In this document: piece after piece, positions 17,777 to 26,199 of the stretch | Layout of the letters: each line of letters opens with the position of its first letter | Position numbering within the stretch: the first letter of the stretch is position 1 | Origin: JADKCZ01 sp963786945 | GTDB lineage: Bacteria; Myxococcota; Myxococcia; Myxococcales; Anaeromyxobacteraceae | Direction of reading: 5' to 3' | Assembly: GCA_963786945.1 (NCBI GenBank) | Contig: CAWBAO010000005.1 | Span: 124,001 to 188,000 of the forward strand | DNA length: 64,000 nt | The notes under the pieces: generated by a model | Databases searched by the model: none | What the model was told of the DNA's origin: nothing | The model's input: only the letters and a program-made list of their open reading frames with translations | Program-made: the position numbers and the translations under genes

Positions 17777-18484
17777 CTAGCCCGCCACCCTCTTCCGGGC
17801 CGCGTGCACGATCTGGTCGCGGGCCCCGCCCTTGGCGATGGCGCGGAGCTCGCCGGTGGGGACGCGATCCAGGAGCCGGAGCGCGATGGGGACCGGCGTC
17901 TTGGGGTTCCTGGCCAGCGCCGTGCAGATGGCGGCGTTGACGGACCACTCCTTGTGCTCGGCGATGAGCTTGATCGCGTCCGGCGCCAGGTTGGGGCTCT
18001 TGGCCGCGTACAGCACCTCGTCGATGCCGATGCGCGGGTTCTTGAGCACGAAGACGTGCGCCACCTTGGCGGGGTCGCGGATCAACGCCAGCCGCTCCTC
18101 CCGGCTGCCCGAGAGCGCGGCCTGCATCTTCTGCTGGACCGACATCGCCTTGATGCGATCGGCGAGGGCACCGCGGGGGGCCTCGTCGGCCGCCGCCGGC
18201 CCGGCCGGGGCGCGCAGCTCGGCCGCCAGCTCGGCGAGCTCCGCCGGCACTCCCTGGAAGACCACCGCGACCCCGACGCCGGGTGCCACCGCGGCGATGC
18301 GGCCGGACACCTCGACCGGCGGCGACCCGGCGACCTCGACGGAGACCCGGCACTCGCTCATGGCCTGCGCGGCGCCGACCTGCGCGCCCCGGACCAGGAG
18401 GCCACCCCGGGCGATCTCGCCGTCGAACGCGGCCAGGAACTCGTCGGGCGAGGCGAAGGTGGCGCGGAGGAGCGGGGCTGGCAT
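17777..18484 (-). CDS. PilZ-like domain protein with HEAT-like C-terminal region
   Basis: This is a 235-residue protein. The first 90 residues (ARGGLLVRGAQ, VEVSGRIAAVAPGVGVAVVFQG) resemble the divergent PilZ domains common in myxobacteria; the arginines and NxSxxG motif needed to bind cyclic-di-GMP are not evident. The last 110 residues have repeated helical units (VAHVFVLKNPRIGIDEVL, KSPNLAPDAIKLIAEHKEWSV) like HEAT/DUF2336 repeats. The ATG at 18484 is preferred: TAGGCT lies 8 nt upstream on the minus strand with no Shine-Dalgarno sequence, which suggests leaderless translation. An ATG seven codons earlier is possible. It is likely a signalling or motility adaptor. Confidence 0.65.
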   Translation of the reverse strand: MPAPLLRATFASPDEFLAAFDGEIARGGLLVRGAQVGAAQAMSECRVSVEVAGSPPVEVSGRIAAVAPGVGVAVVFQGVPAELAELAAELRAPAGPAAADEAPRGALADRIKAMSVQQKMQAALSGSREERLALIRDPAKVAHVFVLKNPRIGIDEVLYAAKSPNLAPDAIKLIAEHKEWSVNAAICTALARNPKTPVPIALRLLDRVPTGELRAIAKGGARDQIVHAARKRVAG

Positions 18485-18630
18485 GGGGCAACAGCCTAGG
18501 GCCACGGTGCCCGGAGCTGCGAGGCTTTTCGAGGGTGCGCGGAAGCGTCTTCACCCCACCGGTGGGCCCCTCAATGCGATCAGCCGCCGGCCGGGACGGG
18601 CGGAAGATCCACGGCTGGAAGGAGGTCACC

Positions 18631-18708
18631 ATGGGGGTCATCTCGTGGCTGGTGGTGGGGCTCGTGGCGGGCTGGCCGTCGCGGAAGGTGACCTCCCGGT
18701 CCGCCTGA
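18631..18708 (+). pseudogene. 25-codon remnant of a GlsB/YeaQ/YmgE-type membrane protein
   Basis: A perfect GGAAGGAGG site precedes ATG 18631. The product begins MGVISWLVVGLVAGW, the hallmark first membrane helix of the GlsB/YeaQ/YmgE (transglycosylase-associated) family, which is normally about 80 residues. The frame then leaves the family (PSRKVTSRSA) and stops at 18708. It is probably a truncated relic, or a 25-residue micropeptide that still carries one membrane helix. The M28 peptidase gene starts directly after it. Confidence 0.55.
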
Positions 18709-18723
18709 GAGGAGGTGCGGGTG

Positions 18724-19986
18724 GTGCCAGGGCCGCCGCGCCAGGTCTCCGTCCCTCTCGATGCGGTGGCGCGAGCCCTCGCGTTCACCGACGAGGTCGT
18801 CACCGGGTTCCCCGGGCGCATTGCCGGGAGCGCCTCCTGCCAGGCGGCGGCCGCGCAGATCCGCGAGCGGTACGCGACCGCCTGCGACGAGGGGAGCGTC
18901 CAGGCCGAGACCTTCCGCTTCCACCCCCAGGCGTTCATCGGCTACCTGCCCGTCCTGGCGGTCCTGTACCTCGCCGCGGTCGTCCTGGTGTTCCTGGGCC
19001 AGCCGCCCCTCGCGGTGCTGGTGCTGACGGCCGCGCTGGCCATCTTCTCCTGCCAGGGCCTCCTCTACCTCAGGGTCTTCGACGTCCTGTTCCGCGCGGC
19101 GACCGGCACCAACGTCCACGGGAGGATCGAGCCGGAAGGGGAGGTGAGGCAGCAGGTCATCGTGGCCGGCCACCACGACGCGGCGCCGGTGTTCCGCTAC
19201 TTCGCCGAGGCGCCGAGGTGGTACCCGCTGATCGTCGGGATCGGGTTCGGCTGCTTCGCCATCGCCCTCGCCGAGGCCGCCTACATGGCCATCACGGCGA
19301 CTCGCCCGCCGTGGATGTGCGTGGCGCTGGCGGTGGGGACCATCGGCGTAATCCCCATCTACCGGTTCTTCACCGGCGAGATCTCGCCGGGCGCCGGCGA
19401 CAACCTGATCGCCACGGCCCTGGCCGGCGAGATCGCGCGGCGCTTCTCGGACCGCAAGAAGGCCGGCCAGGGGCTCAAGCACACCAGGCTCATCTGCCTC
19501 TCGGCGGACGCCGAGGAGTGCGGCCTGCGCGGCTCCGGGGCCTGGGTGCGGGCGCACCGGCAGGAGCTCCTCGCGATCAAGTCCTACGTCCTGTGCCTGG
19601 ACACCCTGTACTGGCCCGACCAGCTCCACGTCATCGAGAGGGACGTCAACGGCCTGCTGGCCCTGTCGGCGAGCCTGGCGAGGGAGCTCGACGGGATCGC
19701 GAAGGAGCGAGGCATGGGCTCCCACGTCGCCCGCATGCCCTTCGGCGCCGGCGCCACCGACGCCGCCTCCTTCAGCCGCGCCGGGATCGAGGCGGCGAGC
19801 CTCATCGCCTGCGAGGTCTCGTATGACCTGCCGAGCCACTTCGTCTACCACACGCCGCGCGACACCACCGACGCCATCGATCCACGGGCCATCGCGCAGG
19901 TGCACGACGTGGTGGTGGGCTTCATCGAGCGCAGGGACGAGGCGGCGGCCAGGGGTGGCGGCGGCCGTGGCGGGACGTTAGGGTGA
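18724..19986 (+). CDS. M28-family zinc metallopeptidase with membrane segments
   Basis: This is a protein of about 420 residues. Zinc-site motifs of M28 aminopeptidases are seen in order: AGHHDAA (first His/Asp), GAGDN (bridging Asp), DAEECGLRG (catalytic and ligand Glu) and YHTPRDTTD (final His). Two pairs of hydrophobic segments (about residues 65-110 and 165-215) are inserted in the N-terminal half, the second pair lying between the first and second zinc motifs. The peptidase is therefore membrane-embedded, which is unusual for the family. AGAGGAGG (18708-18715) points to GTG 18724 or 18721; the GTG at 18715 overlaps the site. It is coupled by a GTGA overlap to the next gene. Confidence 0.82.
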   Translation: MPGPPRQVSVPLDAVARALAFTDEVVTGFPGRIAGSASCQAAAAQIRERYATACDEGSVQAETFRFHPQAFIGYLPVLAVLYLAAVVLVFLGQPPLAVLVLTAALAIFSCQGLLYLRVFDVLFRAATGTNVHGRIEPEGEVRQQVIVAGHHDAAPVFRYFAEAPRWYPLIVGIGFGCFAIALAEAAYMAITATRPPWMCVALAVGTIGVIPIYRFFTGEISPGAGDNLIATALAGEIARRFSDRKKAGQGLKHTRLICLSADAEECGLRGSGAWVRAHRQELLAIKSYVLCLDTLYWPDQLHVIERDVNGLLALSASLARELDGIAKERGMGSHVARMPFGAGATDAASFSRAGIEAASLIACEVSYDLPSHFVYHTPRDTTDAIDPRAIAQVHDVVVGFIERRDEAAARGGGGRGGTLG

Positions 19987-21062
19987 AGGAGACGCCCGGG
20001 AGTGCTCCGATGGCCAGGTCGCTGCAGGATCTCCTCCACGTCGAGCGGGCCGTCCTCCAGGCCCCGATGGCCGGCGTCCAGGGGAGCGCGCTCGCCATCG
20101 CCGTGAGCAACGCCGGCGGCCTGGGGGCGCTGCCGGCCGCCATGCTCTCCGCCGAGGCCCTGCGCTCAGAGCTGGGCGCGCTGCAGGCCGGCACCCCGCG
20201 CCCATGGAACGTCAACTTCTTCTGCCACGTGGCGCCGCGGCGCGACGAGGCGCGCGAGGCCGCCTGGCTCCGGGCGCTGGCCCCCTACTACGCCGAGCTG
20301 GGAATCGACCCGGGCGCGGCGCCGCCCGGCCCCTCCCGCGTGCCCTTCGGTCCCGAGGCGGCCGAGGTCCTCGAGCACTTCCGTCCGCCGGTGGTCAGCT
20401 TCCACTTCGGGCTTCCCGCGCCGGACCTGCTGGCTCGCGTCAAGCGCTGGGGGACCACGGTCCTCGCCTCCGCCACCACCGTCGAGGAGGCCCGCTGGCT
20501 GGAGGCGCACGGCGCGGATGCCATCGTGGCCCAGGGGCTCGAGGCGGGGGGCCACCGCGGCATGTTCCTCACCGACGACGTCACCACCCAGGTCGGCCTC
20601 CTGGCGCTCCTCCCGCAGGTGGTGCGGAGCGTGCGCGTGCCGGTCATCGCCGCAGGGGGCATCGCCGACGCGCAGGGCGTGGCCGCCGCCATGGCGCTGG
20701 GCGCGGCGGGCGTGCAGGTCGGCACCGCCTACCTGCTCTGCCCGGAGGCCACCACGGGCGCGGTGCACCGGGCCGCGCTCCAGGGCGAGGCCGCACGCCA
20801 CACCGCGCTCACCAACGTCTTCAGCGGGCGCCCGGCGCGCGGCATCGTCAACCGGCTCATGAGAGAGCAGGGGTACCTGAGCCCGGCAGCCCCTCCCTTC
20901 CCGCTGGCGGGGAGCGCGGTCGCGCCGCTGCGGGCCGCCGCCGAGAGGCGTGGCCGCGGCGACTTCTCGCCACTCTGGTCGGGGCAGAACGCCACCGGCT
21001 GCCGCGCCGTGCCGGCAGCCGAAGTGACCCGATCCCTGGCGGCCGGCCTGCCGGGGCGTTGA
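19983..21062 (+). CDS. Nitronate monooxygenase family flavoprotein
   Basis: This is a 359-residue FMN-dependent TIM-barrel protein of the 2-nitropropane dioxygenase family. It begins with LQAPMAGVQGSALAIAVSNAGGLG, the family's first strand and FMN-contacting segment. EAGGHRG around residue 190 holds the conserved His of class I nitronate monooxygenases, and IAAGGIADAQGVAAAMALGA followed by VQVGTAYL is the phosphate-binding part of the barrel. It would oxidise alkyl nitronates such as propionate 3-nitronate, although many family members have other roles. GTG 19983 overlaps the peptidase stop, so the two are probably cotranslated; a functional link is not obvious. Confidence 0.88.
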   Translation: MKETPGSAPMARSLQDLLHVERAVLQAPMAGVQGSALAIAVSNAGGLGALPAAMLSAEALRSELGALQAGTPRPWNVNFFCHVAPRRDEAREAAWLRALAPYYAELGIDPGAAPPGPSRVPFGPEAAEVLEHFRPPVVSFHFGLPAPDLLARVKRWGTTVLASATTVEEARWLEAHGADAIVAQGLEAGGHRGMFLTDDVTTQVGLLALLPQVVRSVRVPVIAAGGIADAQGVAAAMALGAAGVQVGTAYLLCPEATTGAVHRAALQGEAARHTALTNVFSGRPARGIVNRLMREQGYLSPAAPPFPLAGSAVAPLRAAAERRGRGDFSPLWSGQNATGCRAVPAAEVTRSLAAGLPGR

Positions 21063-21082
21063 CGACGCCGAATGGCCGCGCC

Positions 21083-22114
21083 TCAGCGGGCCGGCGAGAC
21101 GGGCGACGCTGCGCCGGGGGCCAGGGCCGGTGCGGGCGGCAGCGAGGCGACGGCCTCGCCGACCGTCTCGCAGGCCGAGCGCTCCTCCCGCGGCGGGCCC
21201 CCGTCCCTGGCGCACAGGGCCAGGTAGCCGCGCAGCACCTCCGGGCAGTCGCTCGACCCGGAGTAGGCCAGCTCCTCCTGGCACTGCTGGCAGAGGATCG
21301 CCGCGGCGAGGAGGTTCGCATCCTCCACGCTGGGGGCGTTGAGGCCCAGCAGGTCGGGACTCTTCAGCATGGTGTCCCGGATGGGCTGGCGCACGGCCTG
21401 GAAGTCCTTGAGGGTCGAGCACACCTGGGCCGCACGCCCCACCAGTCGCCGCACGTACATGTCGATCACGTCTCGCGTCTCGCTCTCGTCCTTCGTCCGT
21501 GCGTAACGCCGGGCGACGCGGTCGACGCTGCGGGCGGCGCGCTGCAGGGCCCTGCAGTCGCCGGTCTCGGCGAGCGCCGTCACGATGGCGACCACGGTGG
21601 CGCGGTGGGCGTCGTCCAGCTTGACGGCAGGTCCGCCGCGCAGCTCCTGGGAGAGCGATTCCTCGAGCATCACCATCGCCTTCCCTTCGTAGGTGGGGTC
21701 CTGCACGAACTCCTGGAGCAGCGCGTAGCCGACCAGCCGCTTGTCGGCATTGGTCGGGTCGGTGGCGAGCATGGCCGTCTCGAAGAAGGCGCGGTACTTG
21801 TCCGCTTGGCTGGCGCGCGCGAACTCCTGGTTCCACTTCCCCTGGTCAATCCGGGCCTGCTCGTCCTGGCGCTGCTTGTTGGAGTAGGACTGGTAGGCGT
21901 TCACGAAGAAGCCGGCGAGCGCGATGTACCCGACCAGCACCTGGCTGGCGATGACCAGCCGCGACGGCGACTTCTTGCGCACCGCGCGGAGCTGGGCGAG
22001 CTCCTCCGCCAGCTTCAGGCGCTGCAGCTCGTCGAGGGAGGTGGACTGGGCCAGCTCCGCTGGATCGTCGGCGGAGTCCGAGGCCCTGGAAGGGGTGGGG
22101 ATCGGTTCGGGCAT
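21083..22114 (-). CDS. Single-pass membrane protein, unknown function
   Basis: This is a 343-residue protein. A charged N-terminal segment with a coiled-coil-like stretch (LDELQRLKLAEELAQLRAV) precedes one transmembrane helix near residues 52-74 (LVIASQVLVGYIALAGFF). A largely helical domain of about 250 residues follows, with seven Cys and a Pro/Ala-rich end. The frame is open a further 99 codons upstream, but ATG 22114 is chosen because the residues before it look like noise and TACGCT lies 7 nt before it, suggesting a leaderless start. I recognise no family. It converges on the nitronate monooxygenase gene, with 20 bases between the stops. Confidence 0.7.
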   Translation of the reverse strand: MPEPIPTPSRASDSADDPAELAQSTSLDELQRLKLAEELAQLRAVRKKSPSRLVIASQVLVGYIALAGFFVNAYQSYSNKQRQDEQARIDQGKWNQEFARASQADKYRAFFETAMLATDPTNADKRLVGYALLQEFVQDPTYEGKAMVMLEESLSQELRGGPAVKLDDAHRATVVAIVTALAETGDCRALQRAARSVDRVARRYARTKDESETRDVIDMYVRRLVGRAAQVCSTLKDFQAVRQPIRDTMLKSPDLLGLNAPSVEDANLLAAAILCQQCQEELAYSGSSDCPEVLRGYLALCARDGGPPREERSACETVGEAVASLPPAPALAPGAASPVSPAR

Positions 22115-22334
22115 GCCGGAAAGCGTACTCCAGAAGCCCACGCCTCCCGTGGCCCGTTCGCGGTCGGTGCGCCTCCCGGTATCCATTGCCGCACCCGTTG
22201 GGCTTTGACACGGGCGGTCTGGCGCCGCAGGTCGGCGCGAGAGACCGGGCGCGGTCGGCGCACCGACCCGCCAGGCCGATTGACCTCGACGGCCGAGGGG
22301 CCGACGCTGCCAGTGCGGCACCGGGAGGGAGGCC

Positions 22335-24956
22335 ATGGGCAAGGACCACCTGGCGTTCATGATCCGAGAATCCGTTCGCGCCCACGGCGCGAAGACCGCC
22401 ATGCGCCACAAGGTCGGCGGCTCGTGGCAGGCGATCTCCTACGCCGAGCTGGGCGAGAAGGTGCAGGCGGTGGCCAAGGCCCTGCTGGAGCTCGGCATCC
22501 AGGAAGGCGACATGGTCGGGATCTTCGCCCGGAACGCGCCGGAGTGGGCCATCGCGGACTTCGGGATCCTGGCCGCGAAGGCCGTCTCGGTCCCCATCTA
22601 CGCCACGAACACCGCCGCCCAGGCGGAGTACGTCGCCAGCGACGCCGGGCTGAAGCTCGCCTTCGTCGGCGATCAGGCCCAGTACGACAAGGTCATGTCA
22701 TTCAAGGCCAGCACCCCGCAGCTGCGGAGCGTGATCGCCTTCGACGGGGCGACCAGGCTCTCGGGCGACGGCTCCCTGCACTTCGACGACTTCATCCGCA
22801 TGGGCGCGGCCTCGTCCCGCGGCGCCGAGGTGGAGAAGCGCCTCGAGTCGGCGACGAGCCAGGACGTCGCCACGCTCATCTACACCTCGGGGACCACCGG
22901 CGAGCCGAAAGGTGCCGTGCTGACCCACGCCAACTTCTTCCACCAGTTCAGGGCCATCGACGACCGCTTCCAGCTGGGCACCCAGGACAGGAGCATCTGC
23001 TTCCTCCCCCTGAGCCATACCTACGAGCGGCTCTGGTCCTACTACGTGTTCCGGTGCGGCGCGGAGAACAACTACATCGCTGATCCGAAGGACGTCATCA
23101 CGTCCATGCCGGACGTCAAGCCGACCGCGATGGTGAGCGTGCCGCGCCTCTACGAGAAGATCTGCGCCGCCGTGCTCGACCGCATCGGCAAGGCGTCGGC
23201 AGCGAGGCGGGCGCTCTTCCGGTGGTCGATGGGGGTCGGCAGGGAGTACCAGTACCGCAAGAAGGAGAAGAGGCCGGTTGGCCTCCTGCTCGCCCTGAGG
23301 CACCGGGTGGCCGACGCGCTGGTGCTCTCCAAGATCCGCGACGTCGTGGGCGGCGAGAAGAACTTCTTCTCGGCCGGTGGCGCCCCGCTGTCGCAGGACG
23401 TCGAGGAGTTCTTCTTCGCCGCCGGGCTCCTCATCTGCCAGGGGTATGGCCTCACCGAGACCTCCCCCATGCTGACCTGCAACGCGCCCGGTGCGTTCAA
23501 GTTCGGCACCGTCGGTCGCCCCATCCTGGGCTGTGAGATCCGGATCGCGGAGAGCGGCGAGATCCTGGCCCGGGGCGGCAACGTCATGAAGGGCTACTAC
23601 AAGAAGCCGACCGAGACGGCGGCGGCCTTCGAGGACGGCTGGTTCAAGACCGGGGACGTCGGCGTCATCGACGAGGACGGGTTCCTCCACATCACCGACC
23701 GCATCAAGGATCTCATCATCACCTCGCAGGGGAAGAACATCGCCCCCCAGCACATCGAGGCCATGTTCGGCACCGACCCATTCGTCGAGCAGGTCGCCGT
23801 CCTGGGCGACAAGCGCAACTACGTGAGTGCCCTCGTCGTCCCGTCCTTCCCGGCGCTGGAGCAGCACGCCAGGGAGAACGGCATCCCCTTCGCGTCGCGG
23901 GAGGAGCTCGTCGGGCGACCGGAGATCGGGGCCTTCTACGAGAGGCGCATCCAGGCCATCAACGAGCACCTCTCCGGGTACGAGCAGATCAAGCGGTTCA
24001 CGCTCCTGCCCGGCGAGTTCACGCAGGACGGCGGGGAGCTGACCCCCACCCTCAAGGTCAAGCGCCGCTTCGTCGAGAAGAAGTACCGAGCCGCCATCGA
24101 CGCGATGTACGCCGGAGCCGTCGACGACCGCTGCGAGGGCCGGCACCCGCTCCTGACCGGCGTGGCGGCGTCGGGTGGATCCTCCGTCGTGCGCACGGCC
24201 TGGCCAGGCAGGTGCAGGTTCCGCCGCTCAGGGCCCCACCGGGCCGACGGGCTCGGCTGGCTCCGGGGCCACCATTCGCTGGAAGACGTCGTCCAGCGCC
24301 CGCGGCGGATCGCTGCAGAGGCCGGTGTGAACCGGGGAGACCTGCACCATGGTGCTGCGCGGCGCCACGAGCCAGTGGAAGCGCTCCCGCCGCGAGAGCC
24401 GCCCGATGGGGCCGGAGCCGGGGCCGCCGGCGCAGATGCGCGGGATCACCGAGAGGTGCTCCTCGATCAGCGCGAGGTCGGCCCCCGGGTGGAGCGCCGT
24501 GACCCGCGCGCGATCGAGGGCCACGCGCGCCCCGAGGAAGTCGCGCTCGAGGCAGAAGAGGATGACCCCCGCGTTGACGAACTCCTCACGCTCGACGCGC
24601 GGGACGACGCGGAGGATGGCGTAGTCGTAGGAGCTACGCTCGGGCACGCACCGCCTCCTCGACGAAGTGGGAGGCCGCTGCCAGCCGCCGCTCCAGGTGG
24701 CCCGCGTAGGCCGCCCTGGCCTCGGCGGGCGAGGCGAAGCGCGCGTCGCTGGCGAGGAACTCGTCCGGCACCGTCGCGACGGCCGCCGCGATCGCGCCGC
24801 CGGCGAGCCTGGGCGCCAGCCGGTCGTTCGCCTCGGAGAGCCGCGAGGCGAAGGGCAGCAGGACGTGGTCCCGCACGCGCGGGAAAGGCATGCGGGCCCT
24901 GTCCTCCCGCCCGTCCCAGGCGTGCTGGAAGTAGAGGGCCGCGCCGTGGTCGATGA
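22335..24956 (+). CDS. Long-chain acyl-CoA synthetase with an abnormal 3' extension
   Basis: The first 595 residues (to about 24120) are a complete FadD15-type long-chain acyl-CoA synthetase. It shows YTSGTTGEPKGAV (phosphate-binding P-loop), YGLTETSPM, FKTGDVG, ITDRIKDLIITSQGKNIAP and the terminal LTPTLKVKRRFVEKKY with the catalytic Lys. The family ends there, but no in-frame stop follows. The frame stays open for another 275 codons, antisense to the DUF3037 and HipA-like genes, with low-complexity Arg/Ala/Pro sequence. A TGA at 24154 lies in another frame, so a one-base indel near 24125-24150 would restore a normal end. GGGAGGGAGG precedes the ATG. Confidence 0.85.
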   Translation: MGKDHLAFMIRESVRAHGAKTAMRHKVGGSWQAISYAELGEKVQAVAKALLELGIQEGDMVGIFARNAPEWAIADFGILAAKAVSVPIYATNTAAQAEYVASDAGLKLAFVGDQAQYDKVMSFKASTPQLRSVIAFDGATRLSGDGSLHFDDFIRMGAASSRGAEVEKRLESATSQDVATLIYTSGTTGEPKGAVLTHANFFHQFRAIDDRFQLGTQDRSICFLPLSHTYERLWSYYVFRCGAENNYIADPKDVITSMPDVKPTAMVSVPRLYEKICAAVLDRIGKASAARRALFRWSMGVGREYQYRKKEKRPVGLLLALRHRVADALVLSKIRDVVGGEKNFFSAGGAPLSQDVEEFFFAAGLLICQGYGLTETSPMLTCNAPGAFKFGTVGRPILGCEIRIAESGEILARGGNVMKGYYKKPTETAAAFEDGWFKTGDVGVIDEDGFLHITDRIKDLIITSQGKNIAPQHIEAMFGTDPFVEQVAVLGDKRNYVSALVVPSFPALEQHARENGIPFASREELVGRPEIGAFYERRIQAINEHLSGYEQIKRFTLLPGEFTQDGGELTPTLKVKRRFVEKKYRAAIDAMYAGAVDDRCEGRHPLLTGVAASGGSSVVRTAWPGRCRFRRSGPHRADGLGWLRGHHSLEDVVQRPRRIAAEAGVNRGDLHHGAARRHEPVEALPPREPPDGAGAGAAGADARDHREVLLDQREVGPRVERRDPRAIEGHARPEEVALEAEEDDPRVDELLTLDARDDAEDGVVVGATLGHAPPPRRSGRPLPAAAPGGPRRPPWPRRARRSARRWRGTRPAPSRRPPRSRRRRAWAPAGRSPRRAARRRAAGRGPARAGKACGPCPPARPRRAGSRGPRRGR
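24228..24647 (-). CDS. DUF3037 family protein
   Basis: This is a 139-residue protein of the DUF3037 family. It begins YDYAILRVVPRVEREEFVNAGVILFC, the family signature, and continues with SRRERFHWLVAPRSTMVQVSPVHTG. The biochemical role is unknown. These proteins are usually encoded beside a HipA-like kinase, as here. GTG 24647 overlaps the end of the upstream HipA-like gene by 14 bases, with GAGGAGGCG inside that gene, so translation is probably coupled. The gene is overlapped in antisense by the run-on end of the acyl-CoA synthetase frame. Confidence 0.85.
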   Translation of the reverse strand: MPERSSYDYAILRVVPRVEREEFVNAGVILFCLERDFLGARVALDRARVTALHPGADLALIEEHLSVIPRICAGGPGSGPIGRLSRRERFHWLVAPRSTMVQVSPVHTGLCSDPPRALDDVFQRMVAPEPAEPVGPVGP

Positions 24957-25404
24957 GCCAGAGCTGGCGGTGCCAGATCAGCAGGTTGGCGTTCTGCGGC
25001 GTGCGATCGACGTTGGTCACGAACGCGTCGAACCATACCACCGCGGAGGCCTCCTCCGCGGATGGTGCCGGCCCCGCGACGGGATCGAACGTGATGCTGC
25101 CGGGCAGGTAGTCGAGCCCGAGGTTGAGCCCCGCGCTCGCCTTGAGGAGATCCCGGATCTCGCCGTCCGGCTCGTTCCGCCCCAGCGCGGGGTCGACCTC
25201 GATGGCGACCAGATCCGGGACGCGCAGCCCCACGGCTCGCGCCAGCTCCGCGGCGATCACCTCGGCCACCAGCGCCTTCGGGCCCTGACCCGCGGAGCGG
25301 AACTTCACGACGTAGAGCCCGGAGTCGTCGGCCTCGAAGATGGCGGGGAGCGATCCCCCCTCGCGGAGCGGCGTGACGTAGCGGGTGGCGATGGCGCGGC
25401 GCAT
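24634..25404 (-). CDS. HipA-family kinase-like protein
   Basis: This is a 256-residue protein of the short HipA-like kinase family. GLYVVKFRSAGQGPKALVAEVIAAELARAVGL contains the ATP-contacting Lys and the helix after it. FDAFVTNVDRTPQNANLL matches the catalytic-loop region (D...N), and LWLIDHGAAL matches the metal-binding DxG-type segment. It lacks the N-subdomain of true HipA and there is no HipB-type regulator beside it, so a toxin role is not shown. The pairing with DUF3037 is conserved in many bacteria and its role is unknown. Confidence 0.82.
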   Translation of the reverse strand: MRRAIATRYVTPLREGGSLPAIFEADDSGLYVVKFRSAGQGPKALVAEVIAAELARAVGLRVPDLVAIEVDPALGRNEPDGEIRDLLKASAGLNLGLDYLPGSITFDPVAGPAPSAEEASAVVWFDAFVTNVDRTPQNANLLIWHRQLWLIDHGAALYFQHAWDGREDRARMPFPRVRDHVLLPFASRLSEANDRLAPRLAGGAIAAAVATVPDEFLASDARFASPAEARAAYAGHLERRLAAASHFVEEAVRARA

Positions 25405-25499
25405 GCGTGGATGTTCTCGCGCGTTCGGCGGCGCGCGTAAAGCGGCGACTGGCCGGGTCCATCTCGCGTCTCGCGGGGACCCGGGGTAAGGAAGGGTCC

Positions 25500-26075
25500 A
25501 TGAGCAAGTCGCGCATGGAGGCGTTCAGCGACGGCGTCATCGCCATCCTCATCACCATCATGGTGCTGGAGCTCAAGGCGCCCCACGCCACGGACTGGTC
25601 GGCGCTCGCCCCGCTGGCCCCGGTCTTCGTCGCCTACGTGCTCTCCTTCGTCTACCTCGGCATCTACTGGAACAACCACCACCACATGCTGCACGCGGCG
25701 CGGAAGGTGACGGGTCGGGTCCTCTGGGCCAACCTCCACCTCCTGTTCTGGCTGTCGCTCCTCCCGTTCGCGACGGCCTGGATGGGCGAGAATCACTTCG
25801 CCGCGCTCCCCACGGCCCTGTACGGCGCGGTCCTGCTCGCCGCCGCCATCGCCTACTGGCTGCTGCAGAACTCCATCATCGCCGCGGAGGGGCCGGAGTC
25901 GACCCTGGCGCGCGCCGTCGGCAAGGACTGGAAGGGGAAGGCCTCGATCCTGCTCTACGCCGCCGCCATCCCGCTGGCCTTCGTCCGCGAGTGGCTGGCC
26001 GACGTGGTGTACACGGGCGTGGCCCTGCTCTGGCTCGTTCCCGACCGGCGGATCGAGACGCGGCTCAAGGAGTAG
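25500..26075 (+). CDS. TMEM175-family potassium channel-like protein
   Basis: This is a 191-residue protein with about six hydrophobic segments. The FSDGVIAILITIMVLELK stretch near the start contains the FSD signature of TMEM175/DUF1211 proteins, where it lines the pore of bacterial potassium channels. WNNHHHMLH in the second or third segment is also typical. The length matches bacterial one-repeat members, which assemble as tetramers. ATG 25500 is selected by AAGGAAGGG just upstream; the frame is open further left without signals. It is divergent from the HipA-like gene, with 95 bases between starts. Confidence 0.88.
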   Translation: MSKSRMEAFSDGVIAILITIMVLELKAPHATDWSALAPLAPVFVAYVLSFVYLGIYWNNHHHMLHAARKVTGRVLWANLHLLFWLSLLPFATAWMGENHFAALPTALYGAVLLAAAIAYWLLQNSIIAAEGPESTLARAVGKDWKGKASILLYAAAIPLAFVREWLADVVYTGVALLWLVPDRRIETRLKE

Positions 26076-26120
26076 ACGGAAGGGCAGGGCCGGGGGTGAC
26101 TGGCCCCTGGGCTCTTCCGT
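26076..26120 (+). terminator. Imperfect hairpin directly after the TMEM175-type gene
   Basis: ACGGAAG (26076-26082) pairs with CTTCCGT (26114-26120), and the GC-rich parts between them pair imperfectly (AGGGCC with GGCCCCT). It begins at the base after the stop codon. There is no T run, so it may act as a weak terminator or mRNA end. Confidence 0.4.
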
Positions 26121-26199
26121 TGCCGTCCAGGGCGCTCGAGGGGCGAGCCAGGGCGGCCCTGAATGGCGCTGTCCGTCTCCCCGGCTTCATCGATGCCGC

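Noticed and set aside
24634..25404. HipBA toxin-antitoxin system
   Set aside because: There is no HipB-like DNA-binding gene next to it and the protein lacks the HipA N-terminal subdomain; the partner is DUF3037.
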